DNA of 64,000 bases from Lachnospiraceae bacterium (GCA_017553035.1 JAFZNE010000034.1:20150-84149), one strand, 5' to 3'. Shown: positions 1 to 8,316, numbered from the stretch's first letter. Notes: a model not told the origin generated them from the sequence alone. Made by a program: numbers and translations.

Positions 1-1507
1 TTTGTTTGGAATAAAACACGAATTCCGCAAGCTGTTCCACTCCTGACTCCGTCTGGTCTGCACCGGGATCCCGGTTTGTCATCACAACGGAAACCTCTCC
101 GGTCACGTGATTCATTTTTATCATGCTCTGTCCGTTTTCTCCCCAGCCCTGCATTACCAGCGTGTCATCGCCGCGTCTGAAAAGTCCGAGGCCCACCCAC
201 GGAAAGTTCGCTGCCGGCCTGATCATTTCCTGTGCCGATTCCCTGCGTAAAAATGAGCTTCTGCCATTTACCGCCTCAATGAATTCTTTTGCGATCACCA
301 TCAGTTCACCGGGCGTGCTCCATAAACCCGAAGCCGCGAGATCCGGTACCTGCGGGTACTTTCCGGGGATCAGTGAACCTTCATTGTCATATCCGGAAGC
401 CATTTTCTGATCTTTTTCCCGAAGTTCAATATTCTGTAGTGAAGCAAAGAAGGTCTTCTTCAGATGTAGCGGCGCGAAAACATATTTCCCGACCGCTTCC
501 TCAAAGCTGCAATGCGTGATCTCCGCGATCATCAGCTGAAGCACGCAATAACCGGCATCACTGTATTCAAACTCCGTTCCGGGCTGTTTTTCAGCCGTAG
601 CGCGGCGGTTATTATATGCAGTTCTGCCATCAAGGATATCCGTTACACCGATCACGGGATCACTGCGGCGAAGTCCGTAAAATGAATCTTCCCCATCGAC
701 GATCCCTGCGGTATGGCTGAGGATCGACCTTATCGTTGCATCGCTTTCCTGTCCGTCCGGTGTAAGCAACTTCCACTCATGAAGATAGCGGTTGACAGGT
801 TCGTCTATATCCAGCTGATCCTGTTCCTGAAGCTTAATCACGGTTATTGCGGTAATAAACTTTGATATCGAACAGGCCGGAAAAACAGTATCCGCCTCAA
901 CCGGAATATCGTTTTCCTTATCGGCAAGCCCGTCGTATTTCAGGATCTCTCTTCCGGCTGTGTCCCTGTATGAGCAGCTTACTCCCGGAAAACGTTCATA
1001 AATCTGCCGTTCGGGGCTTTCGGGATCGAGATTCATATACTCCCTAAGCGCCATATATTCCCGCTGGTAGGATCCTCTTTTTTCCTCGCTTACATCAGCA
1101 TATGATTCGTGCTTGGAAAACAGATCTATGGCATCCTGCATGGGGATCCATTCCGGCTGTACCCCGCGGCGTTTTTCCGCATCGGTAAGATTCATCTGAC
1201 CTTTTCCGGTCACTTCGCAAATAAAGAAATACCCCGAATAGCGGTATTCTTCGTAATACTCCCGCATGGCAAGAAAGCGTCTGAGCGGACGGACAAGGTA
1301 TCCCGTTTCTTCCTCGACCTCTCTTACCACGCATTCTTCAGGAGTCTCTCCTTCTTCCGTTCCGCCTCCCGGTATAAGCCACCATCCGGAATTCAATTCA
1401 TGAGTAAGAAGGATCTTTCCGTCCTGTACGATAACCGCCCTGCTGCCTTCACGTGTCTTCGTATAATTTTCAAACCGGTTCGCACCCAGTATTTCTACAG
1501 TCTTCAT
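1..1507 (-). CDS. Nudix hydrolase / class C beta-lactamase-like serine hydrolase fusion (3' end outside window)
   Basis: One uninterrupted frame from ATG at 1507 to the window edge (about 502 codons, no stop reached). Residues 1-140 are a Nudix hydrolase with a perfect Nudix box at residues 48-70 (GX5EX7REVXEEXGY), which binds the metal used to cleave nucleoside diphosphate-X compounds. Residues 165-502 are a penicillin-binding-protein-like serine hydrolase: SISK at 213-216 carries the nucleophile Ser and the Lys, an HTAG follows near 265, YSD near 315 stands where YxN is usual, and GWGENG near the end resembles the third motif. I read the codons across the junction and found no stop or frame change, so the fusion is in the DNA. 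No signal peptide precedes the serine-hydrolase half, so both domains should be cytoplasmic, which is odd for this family. The substrate of either half is unknown. It is the last gene before the window edge, with a broken methyltransferase upstream. Confidence 0.85.
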   Translation of the reverse strand, partial: MKTVEILGANRFENYTKTREGSRAVIVQDGKILLTHELNSGWWLIPGGGTEEGETPEECVVREVEEETGYLVRPLRRFLAMREYYEEYRYSGYFFICEVTGKGQMNLTDAEKRRGVQPEWIPMQDAIDLFSKHESYADVSEEKRGSYQREYMALREYMNLDPESPERQIYERFPGVSCSYRDTAGREILKYDGLADKENDIPVEADTVFPACSISKFITAITVIKLQEQDQLDIDEPVNRYLHEWKLLTPDGQESDATIRSILSHTAGIVDGEDSFYGLRRSDPVIGVTDILDGRTAYNNRRATAEKQPGTEFEYSDAGYCVLQLMIAEITHCSFEEAVGKYVFAPLHLKKTFFASLQNIELREKDQKMASGYDNEGSLIPGKYPQVPDLAASGLWSTPGELMVIAKEFIEAVNGRSSFLRRESAQEMIRPAANFPWVGLGLFRRGDDTLVMQGWGENGQSMIKMNHVTGEVSVVMTNRDPGADQTESGVEQLAEFVFYSKQ

Positions 1508-1593
1508 GTATTTTCCCTTTATTACAATGTAGCCTTTATTTGCAGTAAACCCTTTATTTGAAATGAATCCTTAATTCTATAATTGTATATGTC

Positions 1594-1800
1594 TTAACCC
1601 TTTTTACGACAGATATACAGGAGATGATTTGTGTTTCCCAGCAATTCTCTTTTTTCGGAAAAATGCAGATACCATTCGGCAAGAGCTTTAAATTCCTCAT
1701 CCGTCATAGAAAAATCAGGACGCTTTTAAAAGCAAACAGGATTACGCCGTCCGGTTTTGTGACCCGGATTGCCTCATCAATAGCGCGGTTCACTTCGTCT
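1594..1800 (-). pseudogene. Remnant of a SAM-dependent methyltransferase C-terminus
   Basis: Two short reading frames on the minus strand look like adjoining pieces of the C-terminal third of a small class I methyltransferase. The first, from about 1800, reads as AIDEAIRVTKPDGVILFAF and soon stops. The second, in another frame, ends with NHLLYICRKKG and a stop at 1594-1596. The motif RVTKPGG followed by a hydrophobic strand, and the LLYICRKK ending, are typical of YafE-like methyltransferases. The N-terminal SAM-binding half is missing and its place is taken by the 3' end of the flavin reductase gene, whose stop codon overlaps the fragment. I infer a deletion plus a frameshift. There is no start codon with a ribosome binding site, so it is probably not expressed. 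Confidence 0.5.
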
Positions 1801-2359
1801 GCTTCATCGGTTCGCCCCATGATCCGAGATCTCTGCCGTCATAACCCAGGTATGTTTTCGCCGTTGTCTTGACCGGTGCTATCCGTGAAAGCTTCTCCGC
1901 CACGGTTTCATCAGAAGATAACGATTCATCCTGAAGGACGTTCCTTATCCTGCAAAGCATGATCTCCCCGTCTCCTCTGGTGATAAATTCAGATACCTCG
2001 AGCTCGAAATTGACGGGTGAATCATTCAGGATCGGAACGTTCAGTACTTCTCCTTTTCCTATATCAAGACTTATCTTCATTTTATCGGGGTCTTTGCCGC
2101 TGACACATCCCAGATGGTCCGCAGCCGGCAGCAGCTCTTCAGTAACAAGATTTGCAGAAAAGACTTTATCGCGCCGTATATTATCTCTCGTAGGCTTATC
2201 ACCGCCGATGCAGCACATCACTCCCAGTTCGCTGTCCCAGATATAGCTGAACCAGCAGAACAGACCAAAATCGGGATTTCCGTTTTCGTCATATGTGCCA
2301 TAAAGGAACAAGGTCTGCGGACAATAATCGTTATTAGGTTTCAAGCTGATCTTTGCCAT
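1790..2359 (-). CDS. Flavin reductase family protein (FMN-binding split barrel)
   Basis: 189 residues. The sequence resembles the flavoredoxin / DIM6-NTAB group, which binds FMN in a split beta-barrel and usually acts as an NAD(P)H:flavin oxidoreductase or electron carrier. Supporting features are the N-terminal PQTLFLYGT strand, the GDKPTRDNIRRDKVFSANLV segment typical of the FMN phosphate region, and the C-terminal YLGYDGRDLGSWGE. A start at 2359 is preceded by a GGAGGGGAG-like site. It has its own promoter with an extended -10 at 2410-2415, and the terminator of the next operon lies upstream, so it is probably monocistronic. Substrate and partner cannot be read from the sequence. Its 3' end abuts the methyltransferase remnant. 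Confidence 0.8.
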   Translation of the reverse strand: MAKISLKPNNDYCPQTLFLYGTYDENGNPDFGLFCWFSYIWDSELGVMCCIGGDKPTRDNIRRDKVFSANLVTEELLPAADHLGCVSGKDPDKMKISLDIGKGEVLNVPILNDSPVNFELEVSEFITRGDGEIMLCRIRNVLQDESLSSDETVAEKLSRIAPVKTTAKTYLGYDGRDLGSWGEPMKQTK

Positions 2360-2409
2360 ATATCTCCCCTCCTGATCTTATATTGATCCTCTGAATACCT
2401 TCCGCTTTC

Positions 2410-2415
2410 ATTATA
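2410..2415 (-). promoter_or_regulatory. Extended -10 promoter of the flavin reductase gene
   Basis: The minus strand reads TATGTTATAATG, a TGnTATAAT extended -10 element about 50 bases before the flavin reductase start. No good -35 is seen at 17 bases, which is acceptable for an extended -10 promoter. Confidence 0.5.
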
Positions 2416-2446
2416 ACATACTATTGAACTCAACACATCTTTTTCC

Positions 2447-2477
2447 ATAAAAAAAGCGGAGACTGACTGTCTCCGCT
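2447..2477 (-). terminator. Rho-independent terminator of the WYL operon
   Basis: On the minus strand AGCGGAGAC, a 5-base loop (2464-2468) and GTCTCCGCT form a perfect 9-bp stem followed by a run of T. It lies directly after the stop of the YoaP-like gene at 2483 and closes the three-gene operon. Confidence 0.9.
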
Positions 2478-2482
2478 CTATT

Positions 2483-3238
2483 CTATACATTGACCAATTT
2501 CAGAAACTTACTGTCATTCATCTGCTCATTTGTGATATACTCACCGTCATGAAACAATGCATAATTCGTGACCGGAGTCGGAGCATTCTGCGCCTCTTCC
2601 CTGCTCTCCAAATGGATCGTCCGGAACGGAATACCATTCTCTTTGGCAGTCTGCTCCACGATCGGAATATACTTTGCATTAAACGGACATTGACTCGTAT
2701 AATACAAAACATAGCCCTTTTCATCTATGTGTGGATGTCTGGCGCACTCTTTAAACCGCGGTACATCCGCATTTTCTTCAAATGGCAGGAACATAAGCTG
2801 AATGCCGTTATCTGCCTCATCACCAACGACAAACCCCTTGTATTTCAGGAATTGCGGATCTGCAAGAAACGGCTTTTTCTTTACAGCGCATAAAATACAA
2901 AGTCCCTTTTTTCCCTTTTTCTTACTGTCCTCAATGCACGCAGCAAGCAGATCTGTGGAATATCCATGTCCTTTTAAAGATCCGGAAACCCACAGACAGT
3001 CAATGTACATATACCCGTCTGCCTTGATCGGTACCCATGCATTTTCCGCCGGGATGTATTCGATAAAGCACTTACCGCGCTCCACGCTTTTTAAGAAAAC
3101 AAGTCCTTCATCAAATCTGTCCGCCAGCCACGCCTTCTTTGAAGACACCTGCACATCCTTATTATTGGAAATCGCACAGCATATATGTTCTTTCTCCAGA
3201 TTTTCCTTTGTAACCCTGATAAATTCCATATTCATCAT
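2483..3238 (-). CDS. GNAT N-acetyltransferase with C-terminal YoaP-like domain
   Basis: 251 residues. The N-terminal half (about 1-155) is a GNAT acetyltransferase: the YIDCLWVSGSLKGHGYSTDL segment carries the acetyl-CoA loop with GHGYS in place of the usual Q/RxxGxG/A. The C-terminal part (about 175-251) resembles the YoaP-like domain, a thioredoxin-like fold starting YVLYYTSQCPFNAKY with a CPFNAK motif. The full arrangement matches Bacillus YoaP-type proteins, whose physiological substrate is not established. The start overlaps the stop of the upstream MmcQ/YjbR gene by four bases (ATGA), so the two are translationally coupled. It is the last gene of the WYL-regulator operon. Confidence 0.8.
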   Translation of the reverse strand: MMNMEFIRVTKENLEKEHICCAISNNKDVQVSSKKAWLADRFDEGLVFLKSVERGKCFIEYIPAENAWVPIKADGYMYIDCLWVSGSLKGHGYSTDLLAACIEDSKKKGKKGLCILCAVKKKPFLADPQFLKYKGFVVGDEADNGIQLMFLPFEENADVPRFKECARHPHIDEKGYVLYYTSQCPFNAKYIPIVEQTAKENGIPFRTIHLESREEAQNAPTPVTNYALFHDGEYITNEQMNDSKFLKLVNV

Positions 3239-3600
3239 TCCTCCCCCAATATCTCCTTCTGTTTTTTCTTACTCAAACTCCCAAGCACTATCCGGTATGC
3301 CTTGTCAAGCAGATCCCTCAGGATGTCATCCGGTACCTCTCCGTCAGCCTTTACCGAGTTCCAATGTTGTTTGTTCATATAGTAGCCCGGGATAATGTCT
3401 TCATACTGTTTCCGCCAGAAATCCCCCTCCATAGGCTCAAGTTTCAGCGTAATGTAATAGGGTTTGTCATTATCATCCAGACATATCGCAGCAAACATCT
3501 TTCCTCCGATCTGAAACCGGATCCAGTTCCATTCCGCCTGCAGATCTTTCGTCACACCTGTTTTTCCCATAAGATACTCTTCAATCCATGGATATTTCAT
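3235..3600 (-). CDS. MmcQ/YjbR family protein
   Basis: 121 residues, the usual length for this family. Typical features are the N-terminal TKDLQAEWNWIRFQIGGKMFA, the KLEPMEGDFWRKQYEDIIPGYYMNKQHWNSV core and a C-terminal helix with DLLDKAYRIVLGSL. MmcQ/YjbR proteins have a CyaY-like fold and were proposed to bind DNA, but no firm function is known. The gene starts four bases after the WYL regulator stop and overlaps the next gene by four bases, so all three belong to one operon. Confidence 0.85.
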   Translation of the reverse strand: MKYPWIEEYLMGKTGVTKDLQAEWNWIRFQIGGKMFAAICLDDNDKPYYITLKLEPMEGDFWRKQYEDIIPGYYMNKQHWNSVKADGEVPDDILRDLLDKAYRIVLGSLSKKKQKEILGEE

Positions 3601-3604
3601 ACCG

Positions 3605-4516
3605 TTATTTCCTCCTGTAATTTTTTATCATTGCTTCTACCGTAGTTCTGACCTTATCACGGACCTCCTTAGGTTCGAGCACTTCCGCCTTATCTCCGAA
3701 GGTCAGGATCCAGGTGATCAGATTCTCCATGTCCGTATAATCTGCCGTAAAAAGAAGCCTGCCATCATCCGCCTCCGTAAAACATGAAGGTCCGAACTCT
3801 TCTACCAGTCGCCACTTCTGATCCGCTTCAAATAACGCCTTTACTTTGATCCCACCGGGAAAGATCTTTTCATTTGAAAGATCCGGCACCGCTGCCTCCC
3901 TGCATTCAAAAGTCCTGTCTGTTCCCGTGACTTTATCCATACGGTTCAGTTTGAACAGCCTGAAATCCTTCCTTGTCAGGCACCATCCCCATAAGTACCA
4001 GCTCGACCAGCGAAACACCAGATAATATGGTTCAACCGTCCGATCACTTTCCCCTGACGGCGCATAATATCGGAATCTTATCAAATGTCTGTCTCCGATC
4101 GCATCCTGTATGGCCTCTATCTTCGGTGCAAGCGATTCCCGATACCATGATGACAGATCGATCAGTATGGAATCCCTGCCGTTGATAAATTCAGAGGATC
4201 CCGCCCGGATCTTCTCCATCAGCTGTCCGTAATAACTGCTTCCGCTCACGCTGTCCAGGCTTCGCAGCCCAGCAAGGATCATCTGCATATCCTTTGATGT
4301 CAGGATCGTCCTGTCCATCCGGTATCCGTTCATAATGCTGATCCCGCCTCCGGTTCCCTGAACCGTCTGTATTGGAATTCCCGCCTTGCACAGATGCTCA
4401 ATGTCCCGGTTTATTGTCCTTCTCGATACTTCAAACCGCTCTGCCAGTTCAGGAGCTGTCGTCTTTTCTTCCTGCAGCAGCACGGAAAGTATTCCGATCA
4501 GTCTGTCTATCTTCAT
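3605..4516 (-). CDS. WYL-domain transcriptional regulator (YafY family)
   Basis: 303 residues. Residues 1-60 form a DeoR/HTH_11 winged helix (RLIGILSVLLQEEKTTAPEL then FEVSRRTINRDIEHL). Residues about 140-225 are a WYL domain with RFRYYAPSGES and YYLVFRWSSWYLWGWC, followed by a WCX-like C-terminal domain. WYL regulators sense small ligands or nucleic acid and are often repressors. It is the first gene of an operon with the MmcQ/YjbR and YoaP-like genes. A perfect 26-bp inverted repeat sits immediately downstream of its -10 element, which suggests autorepression (inference). Confidence 0.9.
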   Translation of the reverse strand: MKIDRLIGILSVLLQEEKTTAPELAERFEVSRRTINRDIEHLCKAGIPIQTVQGTGGGISIMNGYRMDRTILTSKDMQMILAGLRSLDSVSGSSYYGQLMEKIRAGSSEFINGRDSILIDLSSWYRESLAPKIEAIQDAIGDRHLIRFRYYAPSGESDRTVEPYYLVFRWSSWYLWGWCLTRKDFRLFKLNRMDKVTGTDRTFECREAAVPDLSNEKIFPGGIKVKALFEADQKWRLVEEFGPSCFTEADDGRLLFTADYTDMENLITWILTFGDKAEVLEPKEVRDKVRTTVEAMIKNYRRK

Positions 4517-4563
4517 TTCTTAATCACCTTCTTGCTCACGCTCCATATGTATCATATCAAATC

Positions 4564-4589
4564 AAACATGACAACTATATGTCATGTTT
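4564..4589. promoter_or_regulatory. Perfect inverted repeat, candidate operator of the WYL regulator
   Basis: AAACATGACA, six bases, then TGTCATGTTT: two perfect 10-bp arms. It lies directly downstream of the -10 element and about 50 bases before the regulator start, the position expected for a repressor that blocks its own promoter. That the WYL protein binds it is inference. Confidence 0.7.
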
Positions 4590-4618
4590 ATTATAGCAAA
4601 TAAAATTTTTCTCGACAA
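4590..4618 (-). promoter_or_regulatory. Sigma-A promoter of the WYL operon
   Basis: The minus strand has TTGTCG at 4613-4618, a 17-base spacer and a perfect TATAAT at 4590-4595, immediately followed by the inverted repeat. Confidence 0.7.
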
Positions 4619-4623
4619 TATAA

Positions 4624-4659
4624 AAACCGCCGACAGATTAAAAATCTCTGTCAGCGGTC
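4624..4659 (-). terminator. Rho-independent terminator after the phosphotransferase gene
   Basis: On the minus strand ACCGCTGACAGA pairs with TCTGTCGGCGGT (one mismatch) around an AT-rich loop and is followed by TTTTTATA. It lies just after the stop of the phosphotransferase at 4681. Confidence 0.85.
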
Positions 4660-4680
4660 GCTTGTTTTTTGATCCGGATA

Positions 4681-5685
4681 TCAATACTCCTGTCCGATCC
4701 CCGCATAAGGAATACCATTGATCAGGCATTCCGCAGCGTCTTCGATATCTTCATAGTCCAGTTCCTCACCTTCACGCATAGAACATTCAAATTCATCCAC
4801 GATATTTTCGATCAGCACCATATCTATGAACAGCGGCAGCTTATTTAACATCTCATCCGGAATCTCAGTTTCGGTTCTGTAGCCCTGCAATTGAAGATCG
4901 AAACACTGCTGCATCAGCGCAAAGCGCTTGTCCGGGTCGGTTTCCTGCCTTGTCCAGCCTTCGTTATGGGTCCAGAGGTTGGCAAGATCAAACATATACC
5001 AACAGTTCATGCAGTTGTCAAAATCAAACACCGTGATCGCGCCTGTATCCATGTCGATATGATAGTTGCCATCACTGAAATCAAAATGAACCAAACCATA
5101 GCAGCTTTTATCCATCGGTAACGTATGGAATTCGTCCAGACGTTTGGCGATGGCTGTTTTCAGCTCACTGTATTCGTCATATATCAGGCGGTTAATGTAC
5201 GCCATATTGTATTTGTCGAAGTAGTTCGGGCGTTTATGGACAGGCATATATATCTTGGACAATCTGTGGATCGCGCCCAGAGCCTTGCCGGTGTTATAGA
5301 AATATTCGCTCAACGGCACGCCTTCCCGGTATCGATAGCCGTTATCCGCAATAAGCATTCCTTTGGCGTAGGCAAACAGGCTGACATAAACAGCCTTACC
5401 ATCGGCATCGGCCTCCATACACTCCACAAGCTTGCCATTGACAGACGGGATCACATCCGCCACAGGCGCGCCGTTCTCCGCTAGAAAACGCACAAACTCA
5501 GTCTCGGCAAGATAATCGTTCTCGCTTCGATCTCCGAGGGCGGAGATGCGAAGAACATACTGCTTTTCCCCATTCCTGCTGACGATCACAATCTGATTCC
5601 GTCCGCCTTCATGGCCGGATACCGGGGTAAAGGTGCAGTCCTCCATGGAATATAAAGCTTTAACTTGTTCAAGAATTTTCTTCAA
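4681..5685 (-). CDS. Aminoglycoside phosphotransferase (APH) family kinase-like protein
   Basis: 334 residues starting with TTG at 5685 behind an AGAGG site. It has the APH/choline-kinase fold: an N-terminal lobe with YVLRISALGD, the catalytic loop HFDFSDGN (HxDxxxxN) near residue 200 and the metal-binding VFDFDN about 18 residues later. The family transfers phosphate to small molecules such as antibiotics, choline or homoserine. The substrate cannot be deduced here, and members with this YGLVHFDFSDGN form are usually annotated only as phosphotransferases. The gene is followed by a strong terminator, and 19 bases separate it from the upstream GNAT gene, so the pair may be co-transcribed. Confidence 0.85.
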   Translation of the reverse strand: MKKILEQVKALYSMEDCTFTPVSGHEGGRNQIVIVSRNGEKQYVLRISALGDRSENDYLAETEFVRFLAENGAPVADVIPSVNGKLVECMEADADGKAVYVSLFAYAKGMLIADNGYRYREGVPLSEYFYNTGKALGAIHRLSKIYMPVHKRPNYFDKYNMAYINRLIYDEYSELKTAIAKRLDEFHTLPMDKSCYGLVHFDFSDGNYHIDMDTGAITVFDFDNCMNCWYMFDLANLWTHNEGWTRQETDPDKRFALMQQCFDLQLQGYRTETEIPDEMLNKLPLFIDMVLIENIVDEFECSMREGEELDYEDIEDAAECLINGIPYAGIGQEY

Positions 5686-5704
5686 TCAAATACCTCTCAT
5701 TCGT

Positions 5705-6316
5705 TTATTCTTTCCCGTCTGACGTCGATCGTCCGTAATACGGGGAATCTCCGTAATACCGGTCTTTCAGAGTACAGCCGGACCAATATCTGCGAAAATA
5801 GAAATAGTCGTCACAATACCGATTGTAGTGATAATCGTAGACCGTTCTCTTTTCAAAGAGCCGGAAACCACTCTTCTCCGCCGTCCTGCGGGACGCCGGA
5901 TTGTCAACATCCATTACCACGATCAGATAATCAATCCCATGTATCCGGCAGAAATCCTCGGCAAATGCCTCCGCCGCCTCGGATGCATAACCTTTACCTG
6001 TATATTCACCGATCATCATCCATCCCAGTTCATATTCATGGAGCATATTATGTTTGCTGAAGGAAAGGGCTCCCATAACAACACCGGTTACCCTGTTCTC
6101 AATGGCATAACAGCGCCATGTATCGGTGTCGCAGTTTTCCTCAATTCTTTGAAATTCACGGATGTAGCTTTCCATATCGTCCCGTTGCACGTCAACATCC
6201 AGAAAATCCGGACAGAATTCCGTTACCTGCGGATCGGTCTTAATCCTGTACAATGCCTCCGCATCATCCTCCCGGAACGAACGGATGATCAGTCTTTCTG
6301 TTTGATAATCCATCAT
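5705..6316 (-). CDS. GNAT acetyltransferase, RimJ/RimL type
   Basis: 203 residues. It begins with the typical TERLIIRSFREDDAEALYRI, has LGWMMIGEYTGKGYASEA as acetyl-CoA binding motif A (about 95-115), and DNPASRRTAEKSGF as the conserved Asn-containing segment near residue 150. Proteins of this class acetylate ribosomal protein N-termini, antibiotics or small amines. The target is unknown here. It is one of several acetyltransferases in this stretch. Confidence 0.88.
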   Translation of the reverse strand: MMDYQTERLIIRSFREDDAEALYRIKTDPQVTEFCPDFLDVDVQRDDMESYIREFQRIEENCDTDTWRCYAIENRVTGVVMGALSFSKHNMLHEYELGWMMIGEYTGKGYASEAAEAFAEDFCRIHGIDYLIVVMDVDNPASRRTAEKSGFRLFEKRTVYDYHYNRYCDDYFYFRRYWSGCTLKDRYYGDSPYYGRSTSDGKE

Positions 6317-6344
6317 AATCCTCTGCTTTTTATTTCATCGCTTC

Positions 6345-7217
6345 TTATTCCCGCGCCATATAAGCGTAAAGCGTTATCCACTTGTTCTCTTCCCCGACGT
6401 TTCCGGCCTTGAATGCCGGTACGCTTTTGGATGCTGTCAGCACATATCTTCCGTTCTCCAGTCTGTGCTGATCCAGCACTTTATACCCGGCCTGCATGGC
6501 TTCCGACTCCGGATCGCACCCCAATGCGCGCAGAGCATAAACGATCTGATGTGCCCCGATCTTGATGGGATCGAGCGGATAGAATGTGCCCAGCATCACG
6601 TCCACCATGGGCGTTTTCATATCGTCCGTCCGGTAGAAAATGTTTCGCTTGGTAAAATAATGTACCAGTGCCTCTTCGCATTTTTCCCTGTATCCCTGTA
6701 AATGCAGTTCCGCCACCAGCAGCAGGTACTCCACCGTCAGCCGTGCGCAGCTCTTATGCGGTTTCTTTGGATCATTGATCTTTTTGTTGGTGCTGATGCA
6801 TCCAAATCCCCCATCTTCCTTGATAAGTTTAAGAACGGAATCAATCTCATTCTTAACTATATCTTCCGTATAATATCCCAGTTTCACCAGGTTTCTGAGC
6901 AAAAGCGGCTCACCGCAGAGCATCTTGAAGCCTGTATTCTCGATCAGTGTAAACACCTCATCATCGATATCCTTTCCGATATCTGCCCTTGTCAATCCCC
7001 ATTCGGCAAAAGCCATGATCGCATCATACTTATCCCACGGCTTGTCTTTCTTTAGTTTCTTAAGTCCGCGCTCATATACCTTGCTCTGAAGCAGTTCTTT
7101 TTTGCAGTTGACAACGCGCTCATCATCTTCCGAAAGCTTCATATATTCCTTCAGAGTTCTGAGCCGCACTTCCGGGGTTTCTTCTTCGAGCAGCCATTCC
7201 AAATTTGTCCGTTCCAT
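6345..7217 (-). CDS. Hypothetical protein, alpha/alpha-toroid-like
   Basis: 290 residues with no signal peptide or membrane segment. I do not recognise a named enzyme. The spacing of helices and short motifs such as GGFGCIST, HKSCARLTVEYLLLV and ENGRYVLTASK resembles the prenyltransferase/squalene-oxidase-like alpha/alpha toroid repeat found in many uncharacterised Firmicutes proteins that begin with NLEWLLEEETPEVRLRTL. Two Cys and one His in the middle could bind metal but this is not shown. It has a GAGGAG ribosome binding site and sits alone between two acetyltransferase genes. Confidence 0.6.
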   Translation of the reverse strand: MERTNLEWLLEEETPEVRLRTLKEYMKLSEDDERVVNCKKELLQSKVYERGLKKLKKDKPWDKYDAIMAFAEWGLTRADIGKDIDDEVFTLIENTGFKMLCGEPLLLRNLVKLGYYTEDIVKNEIDSVLKLIKEDGGFGCISTNKKINDPKKPHKSCARLTVEYLLLVAELHLQGYREKCEEALVHYFTKRNIFYRTDDMKTPMVDVMLGTFYPLDPIKIGAHQIVYALRALGCDPESEAMQAGYKVLDQHRLENGRYVLTASKSVPAFKAGNVGEENKWITLYAYMARE

Positions 7218-7247
7218 TCTTCTCCTCGTTGTTCGTCCTTCACATTA

Positions 7248-7336
7248 CCTTCGTTGCAGCTGGATTCTGACAACCTTATCCTTCATTGCAGCTGAATTCT
7301 ATCATTATTCTCCTTCATCGCAGTTGAATCCTGTAA
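7248..7336. repeat. Three tandem copies of a 32-bp unit overlapping the 3' end of the tandem GNAT gene
   Basis: CCTTCrTTGCAGCTGrATTCT starts at 7248, 7280 and 7312, giving an exact 32-bp period with some divergence. The third copy contains the last codons and stop of the tandem GNAT gene, so the other two look like duplications of that gene's 3' end. Confidence 0.7.
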
Positions 7337-8316
7337 TACAGATAATCTCCGGAAAATGCCGTTTCTCCCTGATTCTGTTTTCTGTCATACAGGACAAATC
7401 CCACACTCTCATAATTTTTCGGAGCGATCAGATTACTGTTTGTCAGCACGCGGATCTCTTTCAGCCCTTCATATTCCCTGATACGTCTGAGTGCTTCCGC
7501 GAGCTGAGCTTTGCCGAATCTGTTTCCCTTGAAGGCTGTTCTTATACCATTATGACCAATCTCCACGTATTCCGGCCGGTTTCTGGGATCCCAGCTGATA
7601 AATCCGATCGGTTCCTCATTGAAGCAGGTTACGAAAGCGAATTTAACCGCAATCTCCGGGTTATCAAAAAAGAAGTCATCAGTTTCTCTCCAGTTTTCGT
7701 CCCAGCACTGTGCACAGCGTTCGTCAAAAGAATACGCATCTTTCAAAATGCTGTACATGATGCCTCTGTCAAAATCTGTAGGTTTCCGAAAGGACAGTAC
7801 TTCACGGCTCCATTCTTCCCTCGTAATTGCAAAAGCATAGGAAATTGTGTTCTTCGGATCCGGGTATTCCTTCACTTTCTTCATTCCATTGGCCATGGCG
7901 GTTCGCCATGAGCCCTCATTGGTGTATTTCATATACGAATACAAAACATTATACTTTGTATTCAGAAATGCCCAATCCCGCACAGCCCTGGCCGCTTCCT
8001 TCGCGAAGCCCCGCCTCTGGTATTTCTTATGGATATGATACCCGATCTCCGGCAGCATCTCCCCATCGATATTCTGCAGAGTCAGTCCGCAGTCCCCGAT
8101 AAATTCTCCGGTCTCCTTCAGTACTACCGCCCAAAGTCCAAAGCCATTTTGGGCATAATTTTCCAGATTCCATTCGATCCAGCGTCTGGTACGGGCTTCG
8201 TCAAAAGGCGCCGGATAATGCTGCATAGTCTCGGCATCAGACACTATTTCATACAGTGAATCATAATCATCTGTTGTGTACTCCCGCAACAGGAGTCTTT
8301 CCGTTTCTATCACCAC
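7315..8316 (-). CDS. Tandem GNAT acetyltransferase (two GNAT domains)
   Basis: 333 residues, about twice a single GNAT. Residues 1-170 are a RimJ/RimL-type domain (TERLLLREYTTDDYDSLYEI, IGYHIHKKYQRRGFAKEAAR with the Q/RxxGxA loop). Residues 175-333 are a second domain (IGHNGIRTAFKGNRFGKAQL, then NLIAPKNYESVGF). Both keep plausible acetyl-CoA loops, so both could be active, or one may bind substrate. Targets are unknown. Downstream is the 32-bp tandem repeat. Confidence 0.85.
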   Translation of the reverse strand: MVIETERLLLREYTTDDYDSLYEIVSDAETMQHYPAPFDEARTRRWIEWNLENYAQNGFGLWAVVLKETGEFIGDCGLTLQNIDGEMLPEIGYHIHKKYQRRGFAKEAARAVRDWAFLNTKYNVLYSYMKYTNEGSWRTAMANGMKKVKEYPDPKNTISYAFAITREEWSREVLSFRKPTDFDRGIMYSILKDAYSFDERCAQCWDENWRETDDFFFDNPEIAVKFAFVTCFNEEPIGFISWDPRNRPEYVEIGHNGIRTAFKGNRFGKAQLAEALRRIREYEGLKEIRVLTNSNLIAPKNYESVGFVLYDRKQNQGETAFSGDYLYYRIQLR

